Assembly: GCA_940671915.1 (NCBI GenBank)
Contig: CALNVZ010003435.1
Coordinates: 15,287,676-15,351,675 of the forward strand
DNA from: Paracentrotus lividus
Lineage: Eukaryota; Echinodermata; Echinoidea; Camarodonta; Echinidae
Length of the DNA stretch: 64,000 nt
Direction: 5' to 3'
Positions 42,961 through 56,030 of this stretch are shown piece after piece. Under the pieces are notes generated by a model that worked only from the letters and a program-made list of their open reading frames with translations, was not told the origin of the DNA and searched no databases. Made by a program: the position numbers and the translations under genes. How positions within the stretch are numbered: the first letter of the stretch is position 1; each line of letters opens with the position of its first letter.

Positions 42961-43179
42961 AGTTATGAAAGAAAATAATTGTATTGTTCAAAGGCTACAC
43001 AGGAAATGTGGCGACCTCTGACTACTTGGAAAAAAACTGTCCTACAGGACTTAAACAAAATGACTTGAGCTGGACTGACGCCCAATCCTTCACTGAATAC
43101 TGCAGAGGGTGGAGATTTTTTGTTGCTACTCAATGTTCCACATGTAAGAGGATGAACTATGTCTAAGTAAGTCAAAGGC

Positions 43180-44477
43180 TTACAGCTGATGTAGAACCAA
43201 TAGCATATTTCATTCTGGAAATCTTGAAGGGAGTTCACTTTTCCCTCCCAACATTTGAATTGTGAGTGATACAGTTTCTATGATGAATTTGCTCTTGCAA
43301 TATTTTACTGTTCCACTACATTCCTTATAGAAATAGCTTTATTTTGGTATACAATACTATATATTTTGTTTGGAAAACATGCGAAGGGGATAATGGAGTG
43401 AGAAGCAGCAATTCTCCAGAAGATGTGGCAGAAGACATAGGGTCTATTGGTACATTTGACAAGCCGTAACTCTGTAAAGGAACATCCTATGTTAATTATC
43501 TCTTTACTATTGGCTTTGTCTGACCAAGGGCTTTAATTGGGTATGGGTTGCTCACATTTGAAGAAGAAAAAAAATGTTTGGTGTGACTTAATAAAGATAA
43601 AGAGTGTGTTTATTGTTTGTTATAAACTACACTACATATAAGGTCACATCCCAATCATACAAAAATAAGCACACTTTTCAGCACACTTGCATCAACTGGC
43701 ACCAAAATAAATGAAGTATTAGAAGTTGATGGCAGAAATTTAAATTCAAATGTTCAGTGAATAATACACGTAATGTGCAATATTCTGTATCATGCATATA
43801 TAATAAGAATCTTCTCAGATTCTTACCAACATTCAGTAAGATTATAAGTACTTTAACCGGGGCTATTTACCCTGAACTCTTTACAAGAGAATCATAGACA
43901 ATTCTAGCACAAAATGACATTCACATTCTTAGAATGAGATAGTAAATCACAAATTCTGAACAAACCAATATAAAGATAGGTGCACAGAACAAAGAAACAA
44001 TAATTTCTTGATAATTCTTTTCAGCCTTGCTCACACCTACCCGCACACACCTACCCGCACACACATCTCTGGTAGTGATTGTTTCATCAGCATGCTTTCG
44101 TTATAATCCACATGCTTTATTATTTCAGCCAAATGTCATTCATCAATGAAAGCTGCACTGCAAAAAATATTCCATGGATGATGGATATGAACTGCAAATG
44201 AATTACTCTCGCAAGCTGCTCTCTTGGGCTCAAAACTATCAAGTAACCATCACCAACGGATCTCTCAAATATAAATTCAGATCACAGAAATGTGTAAATG
44301 TCAGCACCACTCTATTGCACACAGACCTCCAAAATTTCACATTGGAAACTCAGAGAGACAGAGAGGTTAGGGCGGAGATACACCCACCTATAATGTCAGC
44401 CAATTTCTTTAAGCACCATCAAGCACTTCAACGGATGTCCAGCACCAATATAAAATCTGCACAATATCCTGAGATCA
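43180..44477. other. Intergenic and probable SRCR-gene 3' UTR
   Basis: No gene is seen. On the minus strand an AATAAA at 44121-44116 lies about 360 bases after the SRCR stop and is a candidate polyadenylation signal. A short CACACCTACCCG direct repeat sits at 44032-44065. Confidence 0.45.
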
Positions 44478-47400
44478 TTATATGACTGCTGTATTCTCAC
44501 TTTCCACAGGAGTATCTCCTGGAGTCACTTCAGCTGTTTCACGCAACGCACTTCTTTCATCGACCTCTGCCGAAACAGTCACGACATCGGGCAGCGCTTG
44601 TCCCGACTGATTGTTGTTCGGCAATGAGAAAACCGGAGCAGCATCGTCGTATGATGGTGGTGGCGACAGCGGTATCGGGATGGGCTCTCGCCGAACTGTC
44701 TGCTCTCCTTGCGACAAAGGATCCGTAATGGTAATAACACGCAGGGTGTTGCTACCGACTTGGAACGTCCGTGCATAAGATGGCGGTGGTGAGTTAGGAG
44801 CAGGAGACTGAGGAGGTAGAGAGGTATCGCTAGTATTATTCACCTGACTGTATTCGTTGGGATGAGTGAGGACATCGGTGTAGGATGGTGGGACACTGTT
44901 GGCTGATCCAGGAGTGGTATCCCGCTGGTTCACCAGGGCGTAGCTGTTGTCTCGGTTGTTGTTGATGGTCTCGATGTTAGAATTGACTCGAAGACGTCTC
45001 ATGATGCAGGCACAGAACATACAACCAACACACATGACGACCAAGAGTGTGATGAGAATGGTAGCTGATCCAATTCCCATGTTCACACCATTAGGAGATA
45101 GCCCTTGGAGTAATAAAACAATGAAATGAAAAGAAGGACTTGAATGAATTTGTTCCATGGGTTTCATCCAAAATAAACATTTGATCAGTTTGCCTGGCCT
45201 CATTGCATTTAAGACAACTAAAAGACTAACAGTATTTACTGTCTTGGTTTAATAGGCATTGCTCTAAAATCTTCTTGATAGAAAACACTCCGACTAATCT
45301 CCTGCAGATTTTACCATCTCCTCCAATAAAGCAGCAATTCTATTGCAGATAAAATGTAATCTATAGACTTGATTTGACCACAAGCGAGATTTTATTCTTG
45401 CAAATCTGGTCATACTTTTACTCAAAAGATTTCTGTTACAATTTTGTTAGACCTCTTAAAGTATTTGACAGATTAGAGAACTTCCTAAAAACTAAATCCC
45501 AGAAATGATAAATCAGGAGAGATCAATTTTAAGTCATGACCAATATCACAGATACCTTTAATCCAATTGACAATTTTTGCTTTACGAGACCGCCTTGGGA
45601 AACAAGTGAACTATTGATTCATACTTACCATTGCTCGCTGGAATTGATACAAGAGGTGTCTCGGTCCATCTTGCTGGGCCATAATCATAATCATGTGAAC
45701 AGATCACACCAGCGTCCTCATGGTGCATGCAGTTATGAGTTCCTAGAGGTGCAAACCAGCAATCCTCCAGACTGGACTCGGTTCCTGTACACTGCAGATC
45801 ATCCAGAAGGATATCTCCCTGACCGACACCGAAATAGGCATTGGCCAGGACGTTGACTACGAACGGATAGCCCAACATGCGACAGACGACGAGCCCATCG
45901 CTGGTACTGAAGTGATCGTCACAGATGGTGCCGATTTGATCGTCGATCTGGAGTTGGATGGTGCCAGAATGGGGACCAGGACCGCCTACCAGAATGACCT
46001 TCCAATCTGAAAGACATCAGCAAACATCAGCAATGACTACCTGGAGGATTCCATGACATTTGCTTCAGCGACAGTTGCTCTGCTGCAAATTCCATACACT
46101 AATCAAATGGCTAACTTCAAAGCTGGACTTAAAAGAGTACCCTAACCTAAAACCTAACCTTATTGCAACCCTCACCCTTAAATGAAATCCTGGAGCAATT
46201 GTCGCAGGAGCAAATGTTGTGTCAATACTTGGATACCTTCCCAGGTTTATCAAACAATGGATCAGTTTCATCTATACAAAAGTCTTTAGAACTTTAACAT
46301 AGATAAACAGTATTAAAACAATATCTGCTTTCCTCTATTTTTTAAATGTGATTTATTTACTGCTTATAATTCTCTTACTTCCGCAATTGTTTAGATTCAA
46401 ACCTAGGACATCTCAACTAGGGGACCTTTGCCCTGTAAAATAGAGAGTTGCTATCAACTGAAAATCAATAGTAGCCGATCACGATCATACTTGCATAGAC
46501 TTCTTGCATAAAAGTCTCACTGCGATGCAATGGACATTTCAAATGTGCTATTGATTGCAAGTCTTTATCAGGGTAAAAAATAATTTGTTCTTTGTGGGGG
46601 CTCTTTCCATTTTTGGTGGGCAAAATTGGACCCGTTTACATGTTTTTTTTCCTTTACACAAGCACAAACTCCACCTATGTGTACCTTTATTAGGTGCTAC
46701 TGTAGGCATCTGTTCATAACACTCCACACCTGCATCCTCACTATGCACGCAGTTATGCTCCCCTAGTGGTGATGACCTGCACTGTAGCAGCGTTTCTTCA
46801 TGCCCATCACACTGCACGTCATCCAGGAGGATAGGCCCGTCACCACTGCCATAACGTGCATTACCGCGGCTGATGCCAACCCGGCCCAACCCCAGCTGTC
46901 TGCAGGCTACAGTGGCAGCTTCGTTGGTCCAGTAGTCATCACAGATGGTTCCCCATTGAGATTGATTGCCGTAGATCTCAATACGTCCTTTGTTTGGTGA
47001 TTGGTTGGACACTAAACGTAATGAACCTGGGTGGAATGGACAAACTGAAATGATGAGCTTTATTTTATTTTTTAATGCTTGTATATAATGTATGATAATA
47101 CTTGTTTGTATTTTAATATGAATTAAAATGAAGGAGAATAAAGATCAACTTGACAGACGCAATAGTTATATCTGAAAAATGTCAAACGTACTTTTTGAAT
47201 AAGATAGTTTAAAGAAGATTTGGCATGAGAAATATAGGTAGTTGTATGTTTTGCTGAGAGCTATATATCAAAATGAGACACAAGCCACCGCACAAACTCA
47301 GCAAATGGTCAAGGAAAAAGAAAATACAAAATGTCAAATATGGGGGCGGGAATATTTGTTGATTTTCTGAATCTGCAATGTTTCATGTATGTTCTTTAAA

Positions 47401-50400
47401 AAAAGAAATTAATAAAAAACGCTAAGGAGAAAATGTTTAAAAATTGATTATTTTACAGATATCCTTGACTCTTTTCTGGTCAATTGTGTCTCATTTTGAT
47501 ATGATGAGTCACATATTTCATTTGAACTTATTGTCAATGAATTTAATGTTTAAATAGTTTATTGTATTTCTATAGCGTGTTACATATTTATTAATTATTT
47601 TTCTCTGTATATATTTACCACTGTTTTAAGTTTGATCTGTGTAAATACTCAATCATTAATGTTTGTTTTTATTTTTTGTGTAGTTAAGTAATAATTCATA
47701 AAAATATTGTGTAATTTTAAAGGAGGCCTCCACTCTACAAGCTCTGCTTATTAGTCGGTCTCCTTCTCTTTCAATTTCACATTGTTATAGTTTTGTAATA
47801 TTTATTATGTTGTAAATATGTAAATTGCAATATCATTGTAAATACGAAAAAATTGAAAGAGGAATAAATTAATAAATAAATAAATAAATAAATGAATAAA
47901 TAAATCATGCACTAGATTATTGTAAAACCAGCCAAGTACATGTAATGTACTATTACTTTCATATTGATGCTATATCATCAACATTACTTAGTCACATAAT
48001 TTCATTGTACTGTTTGTAGTAACATCAGGTGACATTGCGAGAACGAAACTACAAATTTCTTACATTACCTTCCTCCCTCCATCACTGCTAAATGTCATGA
48101 ATTATACTATGGTAAAATTAGCAAAGGCCCCACTCCAAACCGGTTCAAAACCGAACAAAATATAACATTAGCAATCACAGCTAGTTAGTAGCCATGGGCC
48201 TGATTCTCTAAACCATCATAAGTCTAAGTTCATGACCATCCTATTGAAACGAATGTTAATTCTACAACACGTTTCTCTATGGGTTGTCCAAGAACTTAAA
48301 CTATGACTGTTTCGAGAAACAGGCCTCAGTTTTTTAATTTGTCCGGTAGTATTAAAGGGGATCAATACCCAAGGAAATAATCACTTTCACAGGAAAGAGC
48401 ATAATGAGAGGAGCAATTAAAAAAAAGTTTCATCAAAATCGGTTATAAAATAAGAGAGTTATGTAAGTTTGAAAAGTCTCGTTTTACCTTCTATGGGGAT
48501 CCTCAAATTGGCAACATCGGCTTCAAAATGGCCGATTTTATGGACAACTCTCCATTGGTTTTGTACACAAATTTTCAGATTTTCCCCATTTTCTTTCAAA
48601 ATATATCTTACCTCCTTCTGAGCTCAACATATGTTGTGTGAAATATATTTTCCCATGAAATATTTTGAGCTCAGAAGTAAATAAGACATATTTTAAAAGA
48701 AAACAGGGAAAATCTGAAAATTTGTGTACAAAACCAATGGAGAGTTGTCCATAAAATCGGCCATTTTGAAGCTGATGTTGCCAATTTGAGGATCCCCATA
48801 GAAGGTAAACGAGACTTTTCAAACTTCCATAACTCTCTTATTTTATAACCGATATTGATGAAACTTTTTTATAATTGCTCCTCTCATTATGCTCTTTCCT
48901 GTGAAAGTGATTATTTCCTTGGGTATTGGTTTCCTTTAATGAGAGATCACAATTGCTAGACTCACCGAATGCTGGGGTTGCCTCGTCATAACATTCCACA
49001 TGGAGGATGCTAGAGTGACTTGAACCCGGTGGTATCCTAACAGGGATGCATTCCATCAAACTGGACTTGTTGCCATGGCTACAAAGGAATCTATAAGGCA
49101 GGACAGGCTCCAAGGCCGGCTCTTCTTTAATCCAGGCCCTGGAGAGGCTCAGACCTCCATTCTGTCGGCAAACGGCGACGGCATCGGAGGTCACGGCGGT
49201 GTCAGAGGTCAAGTAGTTCCAGAATCCGTTGTAACGAACTTGGACCCTATTCAGAGCATCTAGTCTCATCTCAGAACCTAAATTAAACATAGAATATTAC
49301 AATTCAAGTCAAACAATAGTCAAACTATAGAGAATGGAATTATGAATATGTATGAATGTATGGACTGTATGGAATGTACATGTATGTATCATCTATGTAT
49401 AACACTAGCAAGAAACACTGGTGTTATATATAAGCTGAAGTCATCATTTCCTCAAGACATTCTTTTTTATCATGTACTCTACACTGATCCTTCCTTATCT
49501 TAATTATGGTGTCCTTGCATGGTGTAATTCTCTGAAAACTCGCCTCGAAAGATTATTTTTTTATCCAAAAGAGAGTTTTAAGAATCATATGTAATGTTTA
49601 AGTTCTGTTTCCCTACTGTACATAGCCTTTCTGATTCTGTTATGCCCAACCCTTTTCGTATTATCCTATGTATCATAACTATTTAGCTAGTTATAAAAAT
49701 GTTTACTCATATTACACTGTAATTACATGATTATAAATGCATCACCACAAATTTTTGTTGAAGAGGGGACCCTAAACCCTACTTGCTTTTTACCAGGGTC
49801 TCCTCGTCTTTCTTTTACCTGTTTACAAGAACTTAACTTCATATTTTTTGTTTACTTTACTTACTATGTATCAATGTAAACCTGATGAAGATTAAATGTA
49901 CTATGTGATGTCTTGTCCTACATTGTATAAAACATGTGAAAGAAGGATCAATAAATATCTATCTATCTAAATGAACACAATATATTTTGCCTATTGCTCC
50001 TTGGTCTAATTCATCTAATACTAGCACCCGATCGGTCCATCTTTCTCGTCGACTACACATATGGTCTCATAATCATGTTCTCTATTTATGATGTGGTTTA
50101 TGATCATTTAGGCTAATAGACATATGGTCAGATTCTCATTTGGTGTAATCACATAATGATCATTATTACAGAGACGGTACACACTAATATGATTTTGGTG
50201 TAAGTATCTAAACAAGAAGGGAAATGTTATTGACTGTTGAGTCATTAACAATGGAGACAGATTTGTAGAGAATATGCTACTTTTAAACCAAGCACCACCT
50301 ACATTTTGAATAATTGTTGTATTTTTTTCCATTTTCTATGGCACTGTCATTCATAATGCAAATATTTACGCCATATAATCAATGTTGGTATCTGTTTGTC

Positions 50401-53400
50401 TTACCTCAGTAGCGGATCCAGCGTTGGTTCCGACAAAAGATTTTATCAGCCCCTGTAGAAGCCTATTATAGCCGCTATTATCCCATAACAATTGGGCCAA
50501 TAAAATCCTTTATCAGATCTGATTCTGGATTCTCATGTGTACCTAGTGGTCTCACTTACCTAATGGATACATCGGTACATCACTGCAGGTTATGTGAATG
50601 CTAACTCTCATCTTTTGGCACTGTGATGTTGGAGTCTGTACGGAGACGGTGCACTCCGATATGGACCTCTCCCATCCATTGCATGATATAGACCTGACCA
50701 CGGGGGGCGAACCTTGGCCAATCGGCAGAGGGTTAAAAACGGACATGATGCTGAGAGCGTGGGTGTGGCCTAGCTGGCGACAGATCACGTGAGCCGCTCC
50801 GATGTCCGTGTTATATCCACAAAAAGGCAGCCATTCTCGATAAGGAGCTTTTTTTATTTGCAGGATACCCGAGCTGGAGGTCCCATTTAACATTACTGTA
50901 TCAAAATTAGGAAAAAGCAATTTACTTCATATATCATATTTTCTTTGGAATAGCACATCATTCAAATATTACTGTATAAGCGGAAATTTCCGTGAATAGA
51001 AAGATATTTATAGCAATGACGAAATCCCTAAAATTGTTAAGTTAAGCCCTGCGAATTTCCCAATGAGTAAAAAATTGTGAAAATATCTGTACCCCCAAAA
51101 ATGTGGGCTTATGCAGTATATTTTGCGCTTTAATAGAAACTTTTGCATTAAGCGCTTTATAAATGTAATGAATTATTTTCATTATTATATTGTAAGCACC
51201 TAGAATCTCTCTTACGCTAGATATGTCCAATTTTATAAGTATCGTCATTATCACAACAAATAAAATTGCAGAGTAATACTTACCCTGTATGGAGTCATTG
51301 CCTGATGTAGCCTCACCCATACATCTCAATGCAACTTTAGTCAACTGCAATATCTCTTCTCCTTGGCCTTGTAACCTGCTGGTATAGTTGACATGTCCGC
51401 AGTCGACCAATCTCGATTCATACCCGGAACATTTCACTCGAGCCATTGCCCAGGGCATGGTATTAAAACGTGAAACATCATAACGAGAAATATTTCTGCG
51501 GGGAAAATGGAAAAGAGAATGAAATATCAGGATAACTACAAAAATTCTGTTTAGTATGGTAGTTCATTCTTCATGGCAATGGCAGAGATGCAACTTAGGC
51601 TGAGGTTATAATTATACTGAATAAAATGGTACAGATGGAAAACATTTTTTAATAGTATGAAGATTGATCACAATGTAGTTGTGTTTGATATTTCCATTAA
51701 TAAATATAATCAGACTTTCTTTTAAAATTTTTTTCATCTCATTTTGTGCTGTACATCTTGAGATATGATAAGTTTTCAATAATTAAGAAAAATCTATTTT
51801 GCGCATTTTGGCGTTGTGTAGGTTTCACACATGATGGTTATGAACTTAACGCTCTGGAACAATGAATTTGTGTTATTTTGATTCTCTTCTCTTTGAACAA
51901 AATTTACAATGTACCATGAATTTTGTTTTACAAAAGCAAATAAAACAAAATAAAGTGTATAGGCAGGAAAAATATCTTGGCTTTATCACATGCACACATC
52001 GTTTGAGAAGATTTTATACCTAAATCACTTTTTCCATGGATGGACCATTTTGTTAAAAATGCAGTCTGTATAAGTGTACCTTTCCTTTAAGTATCTTTTA
52101 TATATTTTTATTTTTTATTTTATAATGTAAAATAATAAATTAGAAATAATTAATAATAAAAATAAAAATAAATAAAATAAATAATAAATAATATCATTAA
52201 ATAATTATATAATTTTGACTGGCCTTGAGGGAGATACCGCAGATATTTCCCAAAGAAGTCTCATATTGCCTCGAGTCGAAGATGAGGGCAATATGGGTCT
52301 TGTGAGGGAAATATAGGAGGTATCTCCCGAAGGTAAAGCCAGTCAATATTATTATTATTACCTGTTAACCTCAATTAGCCCCATTTTAAAGAGAATAAAA
52401 TAAGTTTACTTGATTTAAACTGGGCATTTGTCGTGGGATTTTTTTTTCTTCTTTTCTTTGTTTCTTCAGCATTCTGAGTTGTACCATTGTGACGCAATAA
52501 TGCTTCTGTGCGTATCCATTTCTTACTCTTTGTTAACGCGCATCATCTACTTACAATTACGCATAGGACCCCCGACCAGACAAAATATGGATATTACGGA
52601 CCGGCAATTTTGTACACAAACCCAATAGGGAATCACGGAAGAGGGGAGTATGGATATTACGGCCCGTTGTGGTACAACTTATCCATTGTGACGTATTTTT
52701 TGTTGACCGGATCAATTAGGCAGACAAAATACGTGCTATATCTTGTCTCCAAAATGCCTCATACAGGTAATAATAATTTATATTATTATAATAATAATAA
52801 CCCCATTTTGTTAAAAATACAGTCTGTATATAAAGTGGACCTTTCCTTTAATTTTTTTATCATTTTAAAATGTAACTACATGTACATGTACAATGTAATA
52901 ACATAATAATTGCTCATTCCAACATTATCTGTTTTGCTCATTCTATCATTTTTATGCAAACCAACTGTCATGAAGATAATATTTCCCTTTAAATAACACA
53001 AAACACAATATATGTGGCCCACACTCTAGCATACTCTATTTATAAAATCATAAAGGTCCTTACACTTCAGTGCTGTATTCCAAATAACCCATTTGTTGGC
53101 AAGCAACCTTTGCCACCATGTTCTTTGAGGCATCTGGGTAACCATACACCCAACCCCATCTGTACTGCATGCGTACTTGAAGGAGGCCCTCGTTGGTGAC
53201 GTCACTCCCAACCAGCCGCAACTCATTCTGCCTTTCTGTGAAAATCAAAATTGAGATCAATATAATAGTTTACACTGAGTACAGATTTACAGTACTTATT
53301 ACATGACACCAAAACATGTACATAATTTGTACGGTATATTAACACTTTAGCACCTAAACCGCCCGACACTGCCTCTCAGCTTACTCACTAAACCAACCGT

Positions 53401-54703
53401 CTTTAATACTCTATAGTCAAGATAGTATCAAAAATATGTGATGGAACATACCCATACTTGTTGTGGATTACCCATTGGATGTGTGCTGTCCAATTCTGCA
53501 CAAAAAAAGTATGTTTTAAGAGCAATTCTTATTGAAAAAAACCTGATTGAAACACAGCATTACCCTTTCTGCTAGTGAGTAAAGATATGATACAAAATAC
53601 ATTCAACAAAACTTACATTCATCAATTGAAATACTTGCATAAGTTACAATAATTCTAGAGAAATAAAACAATGGGAATAATATAGGAAGATAGAGATTTG
53701 CAGACATATAGAAAAGTGACACAAATTTGCAATTTCTTGTCCCGATTTTTAGAGAATAATGGACGACCTTGAGTGGGATCCATAGAAATATTTTTCTTCA
53801 GCCAGTAACAATATTTCACGTATCCCACAAAAATTGATCATTCAATTTAAATAGATACCCGGTCCGTAAAACACATAAATCATAATTTTGTCAACTTTTC
53901 AGAGCAATCTTGTAAAAAGCACCACAGGAATTGTAGTTATATATAACATATTTGAAGTTTTCCATATTTTTGTTCAAAGCATTTTATATGCAGTGCAATT
54001 GAATTCTGTAATTGTAATTTCTCACATCATTTTGATTGGCAGTGTAGTTTCTCACATCATTTTGATTGGCCAATAATAATCTTCTGGGCAGGGCAAAGAA
54101 TTCAGTAATCCAGTATTTAAAATATTAAACTGCTTTCATAGGCATAAATGATATAACTGATATTTGAAATTTTGTTCTCTGAAACGACCTCAAAGAACTT
54201 TAAAAAATATCTGCGCATCTAAAATCCTTCATCTAAATAATAATTGGATATGAACATAGATCTAAAAACAAATAGCACCAAGCCAAGCAAATTTGAAAAG
54301 GAACTTAAGAACTGAAAAATTAATAGCATTGCAAGAATTTACGGTAGGAACAGTACAATCACTGCTTTCATGAATATGAAATGCAATTTTGCATGATTCA
54401 AAGATATTTTGAAGTATAGGCTTTGATGAGTTTTAGCGAACAGTTGGAATCATCCCTTAACTCATGTATGAATGTATGCTTACCGTCTGTATTGCTTACT
54501 GTATGTGGCCAGTAGGAACTGGCGTAAGCCCCCTCAGATGCCAACATAACCGCCGTGACTGATATCCAAGTCGTCGTCGTTAAGGAGTGCGGGATTCCAT
54601 TCTTGAAAGGCGAGAAGCTGACTAAGCACAGCCAGCATGCCAGCATGAGATGATGTATTAACTTGATTGATGGGTGGATGATGATAGTGGAGGGGGCAGC
54701 CAT
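44478..54703 (-). CDS. Transmembrane receptor with five SRCR domains and PPxY tail
   Basis: Coding exons: 54703-54484, 53235-53064, 51495-51284, 50895-50560, 49277-48966, 47044-46685, 46006-45629, 45103-44478 (TAA). All junctions are GT/AG and join in phase: 871 residues. The start is the first ATG in frame, context ATCATGG. A hydrophobic run near 19-30 is the likely signal peptide. SRCR1 (about 78-187) is split by a phase-2 intron; SRCR2 to SRCR5 (202-313, 314-417, 418-537, 538-663) are single exons bounded by phase-1 introns. SRCR4 and SRCR5 have the full group-A six-cysteine pattern (WGTICDDYW, ACRQLG, ILLDDVQC, HNC); SRCR1 and SRCR3 lack some cysteines. A membrane span lies at about 674-697, and the tail has PPSY at 735-738, 770-773 and 812-815, motifs that bind WW domains such as those of NEDD4-type ligases. 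Scavenger or immune recognition is inferred from the family. Confidence 0.9.
47264..47506. mobile_element. Palindromic MITE, copy 2
   Basis: Ends ATATCAAAATGAGACACAA and its inverse; same family as 9334-9579. It lies in the intron between SRCR3 and SRCR4. Confidence 0.65.
47570..47905 (+). repeat. LINE 3' end with (AAAT)n tail
   Basis: A GGCCTCCACTCTACAAGCTC...GTCGGTCTCC hairpin-like segment, then an AT-rich tail ending in (AAAT)n, the layout of CR1/L2-like LINE 3' UTRs. Antisense to the host SRCR gene. Confidence 0.5.
48197..48328. mobile_element. Small GGGCCT-ended palindrome
   Basis: GGGCCTGATTCTCTAAACC at the left pairs with GTTTCGAGAAACAGGCCTC at the right, with AAGTTCATGA and CAAGAACTTA as inner arms. 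Probably a decayed member of the same broad class as 36399-36704. Confidence 0.5.
48356..48935. mobile_element. TTAA-flanked foldback MITE with AGGGGATCAATACCC end
   Basis: The 580-base element is palindromic over nearly its whole length, with arms meeting near 48633. The left end is AGGGGATCAATACCCAAGG, the right end its inverse with two differences, and TTAA flanks both ends (48352-48355 and 48936-48939). It sits in the intron just downstream of the SRCR3 exon. Confidence 0.88.
49470..49972 (+). repeat. 5'-truncated CR1/L2-like LINE
   Basis: Translation gives MYSTLILPYLNYGVLAWCNS and KTRLERLFF, then, after a frameshift, QKRVLRIICNV: the thumb region of a LINE reverse transcriptase. An AGGGGACCCT...AGGGTCTCCT hairpin-like segment follows, and the element ends with ATCAATAAATATCTATCTATCT. 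It is antisense to the SRCR gene and dead. Confidence 0.7.
50407..50533. mobile_element. hAT-like MITE with GCGGATCCAG end
   Basis: It begins CAGTAGCGGATCCAGCG, a terminal motif typical of hAT-like MITEs, and ends near CTGATTCTGGATTC. The inner segment AATTGGGCCAATAAAATCC...TATCAG is the inverse of sequence at the right edge of the window (63957-64000). Confidence 0.5.
50960..51118. repeat. Decayed GCGAATTTCCC-type repeat
   Basis: TACTGTATAAGCGGAAATTTCC at the left and GGGCTTATGCAGTA at the right bracket CTGCGAATTTCCCAATGAG, resembling the unit at 20918-21090. It overlaps no exon. Confidence 0.4.
51616..52068. mobile_element. CAGTCTG-ended Tc1/mariner-like MITE, decayed copy
   Basis: Aligned by eye with 56031-56485 from AATAAAATGGTACA to GCAGTCTG-TA. 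The left terminus is eroded. A further 50-base piece of its right end recurs at 52800-52852. Confidence 0.6.
52216..52346. mobile_element. Palindromic GACTGGCCTTGAGGGAGATACC MITE
   Basis: TGACTGGCCTTGAGGGAGATACC at the left pairs with GGTATCTCCCGAAGG...CCAGTCA at the right; inner arms are GGGAAATAT and CAATATGGG words. It has no coding capacity. Confidence 0.65.
54018..54070. repeat. Two-copy 30-base tandem repeat
   Basis: TTTCTCACATCATTTTGATTGGC occurs twice, 30 bases apart, in the first SRCR intron. Confidence 0.9.
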
Positions 54704-56030
54704 GATGATGTGGTGTGCAGAGATGGGCAATGTTTTGCTGCTCCTTCTTCTTCCTCTGCTTGAACCACGATGCTCGGGGCACAGACAGGAGGAGGCTGGT
54801 CAGCTCTTTCCATTAGCTTGATAAACTTTTCTGCGTCATCTTCTGCAGTTCATGATAATGATGATGAATCTATGGAATATTCAACAAAAACACAGTTGTC
54901 TCTAATGGCACGAAAAAAATAATTCGTGAAAAGTTATGCTAAAGGCACGGATTTGAAGATGAAGAATTCCTTCTATAATTACAACGTTTCAAAACTTCCC
55001 TCTGCCCTCTGCTGTAGTTAATGGTTAATAGTTAATAATCAATTACAATAAAGATGATGATCATGCATTGAATACAGCTTTTTTCAATCAAATATCTTCA
55101 TCACAATGCTCAATGCACAGTTTTAAGTATATAAAAATCAACGCTCTTCCAATATACAAGCTGCGCTGAAGCAGGAAAAAGAAAAAAATACCTTATATTA
55201 TGACTTTATATCCTCTAGTTTGCAAAAGTGTAATCACTTTCTTCTCTTGCCAGAACAATTTATAGGATAAAAATTTAGATACATACACGTTTGACTGCAA
55301 AGTCATTGTGAGTGATTTATATTTTCAGACAAAAGCTGCTAAGTACATGTATATCAACACAACTGCATTCTCGATCCAGAAGCAATAAGAAAGTGAGAAG
55401 TTTCGACACTTAAAGTTAACAAACTTTCAAATAGTTTTCACTTTCTATGTAAGTGGTGCAATATTAAAGTAATTGTTGACTTTCCCAAAGGCAATACAAT
55501 AAGGGTCTTCTTTAATATTGAAGACAAAACAAAAACCAATTTTGTGATAAGCGAAGAGTGTTAGAGTCCATCTTCCCACATAATTGCTCATAAAAACCCG
55601 GCAGTATTATTTTCTTTACATCAAGTGATGGGGAAATGTTTTTAAAATCACCTCAACGTTCGTAAATGTCCATGTTTTTTAAGGGAAATTTGAATTGCGT
55701 GTGTTGCTATATACAAAGGAACATGATTCAGACAAATATCATTTAAAACCAAAGAAATGATGTGTCTTCAGTGTTAATAATAGACAAAAATTATGAACAT
55801 TACATTTGTACAATTGGAAAGATAGAGGGAAGGGGCAATACAAGTGTTATATTTTCTTTCATATGCTAAATAATAATTCAACATTTTGTTGATAATAAGG
55901 ACCATTAGTTTGGTAAAAATAAATAAAGGCCCTCATTAACAGTTTGACTAAAACTAAAAATGGACATACATGTAGAGATGAAGTAATTATCTTTGTACGG
56001 CTTCACTATAGATCTATCTGAAACCACATA
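54704..56030 (-). promoter_or_regulatory. 5' flank of the SRCR gene
   Basis: The 5' UTR and promoter should lie here for the minus-strand gene, but no clear TATA box, initiator or upstream exon can be assigned. The sequence is AT-rich and free of recognised elements. Confidence 0.25.

Noticed and set aside
42984-43166. 60-codon frame with several cysteines (CPTGLKQ, CSTCKRMN)
   Set aside because: Composition is gene-like, but there is no acceptor or donor, no partner exon and no recognised family; possibly a repeat fragment.
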